Shown here piece after piece: positions 23,931 through 24,005 of a stretch of 24,005 bases of DNA. The number at the start of each line of letters is the position of its first letter. Positions within the stretch are counted from its first letter, which is position 1. The position numbers were made by a program, and so were the translations under genes. The stretch covers positions 1 through 24,005 of the forward strand of contig VERC01000003.1 of NCBI GenBank assembly GCA_018882825.1. Reading direction: 5' to 3'. The stretch comes from Acidimicrobiia bacterium. GTDB taxonomy: Bacteria; Actinomycetota; Acidimicrobiia; Acidimicrobiales; Acidimicrobilacustridaceae. The notes under the pieces are model-generated. The model did no database searches and was not told the DNA's origin. It was given only the letters and a program-made list of their open reading frames with translations.

Positions 23931-24005
23931 ATGATCGAGATCCCGTCCGGCACCATCGTCTACGGCACGCAGTTGCCCATCCAGTCGCAGAGCACGGTCT
24001 ACGCC
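23931..24005 (+). CDS. Start of a luciferase-like, probably F420-dependent oxidoreductase (truncated by window edge)
   Basis: Only 25 codons are present. The segment IVYGTQLPIQSQSTVYA matches the first beta-strand of bacterial luciferase-like (LLM) F420-dependent oxidoreductases common in actinobacteria, which often begin with a (Y/F)GxQLP(I/V)Q pattern. The assignment rests on this short motif. It reads away from the SDR pair, 69 nt downstream, and has its own -10 box. Confidence 0.55.
   Translation, partial: MIEIPSGTIVYGTQLPIQSQSTVYA

Overview
The window is GC-rich, densely coded DNA from an actinobacterium. Most genes are lipid or steroid catabolism enzymes. I infer an actinomycete-type steroid degrader, possibly of the Acidimicrobiia. 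The reasons are the gene families, several starts with a TANNNT box 7-8 nt before ATG (leaderless mRNA style), and a cysteine-rich branched-chain-type substrate-binding lipoprotein. Five proteins can be matched from memory to cholesterol-degradation enzymes of Mycobacterium tuberculosis: IpdA (partial, 1-377), EchA20 (374-1165), IpdF (7031-7792), FadE30 (7789-8967) and a ChsE4/ChsE5-like acyl-CoA dehydrogenase pair (20175-22420). The first four act on the C/D-ring remnant HIP-CoA. The pair resembles the enzyme that starts side-chain beta-oxidation.

Layout. (1) 1-3393: ipdA and echA20 on the minus strand, divergent from an SDR and a phosphotransferase-family protein. (2) 3405-7014: a P450 and an SDR on minus, divergent from an aldehyde dehydrogenase. 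(3) 7031-9914, minus: a metal-ligand-poor amidohydrolase, fadE30 and ipdF. (4) 10034-15552, minus: a complete HAAT-type ABC importer made of a lipoprotein, a fused LivH-LivM permease, LivG and LivF, followed by a small two-TM protein. Two strong hairpins separate the lipoprotein gene from the permease, and a third ends the operon. (5) 15677-18272, minus: an aldehyde dehydrogenase and a zinc alcohol dehydrogenase, divergent from an N-acyl-D-amino-acid-deacylase-like protein (18395-20116). (6) 20175-22420, minus: the ChsE4/5-like pair, divergent from a degenerate SDR and an intact SDR (22504-23861). The start of a luciferase-like (F420-type) oxidoreductase runs off the right edge.

How it fits together (inference). 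The importer brings in a steroid or steroid fragment. The P450, ADH, ALDHs and SDRs oxidise hydroxyl and aldehyde groups. The ChsE4/5 pair begins side-chain beta-oxidation. IpdF, FadE30, EchA20 and IpdA(B) take the ring remnant to central metabolites. No transcription factor, tRNA, rRNA, mobile element or CRISPR array is visible. The main unexplained signals are a palindrome (core GACCGYCGGRCGGTC) shared by two divergent promoters, a different palindrome at 18357-18373, the dead-looking SDR joined to a live SDR, and two amidohydrolase-fold proteins lacking expected metal ligands. All gaps between genes are under 130 bases.
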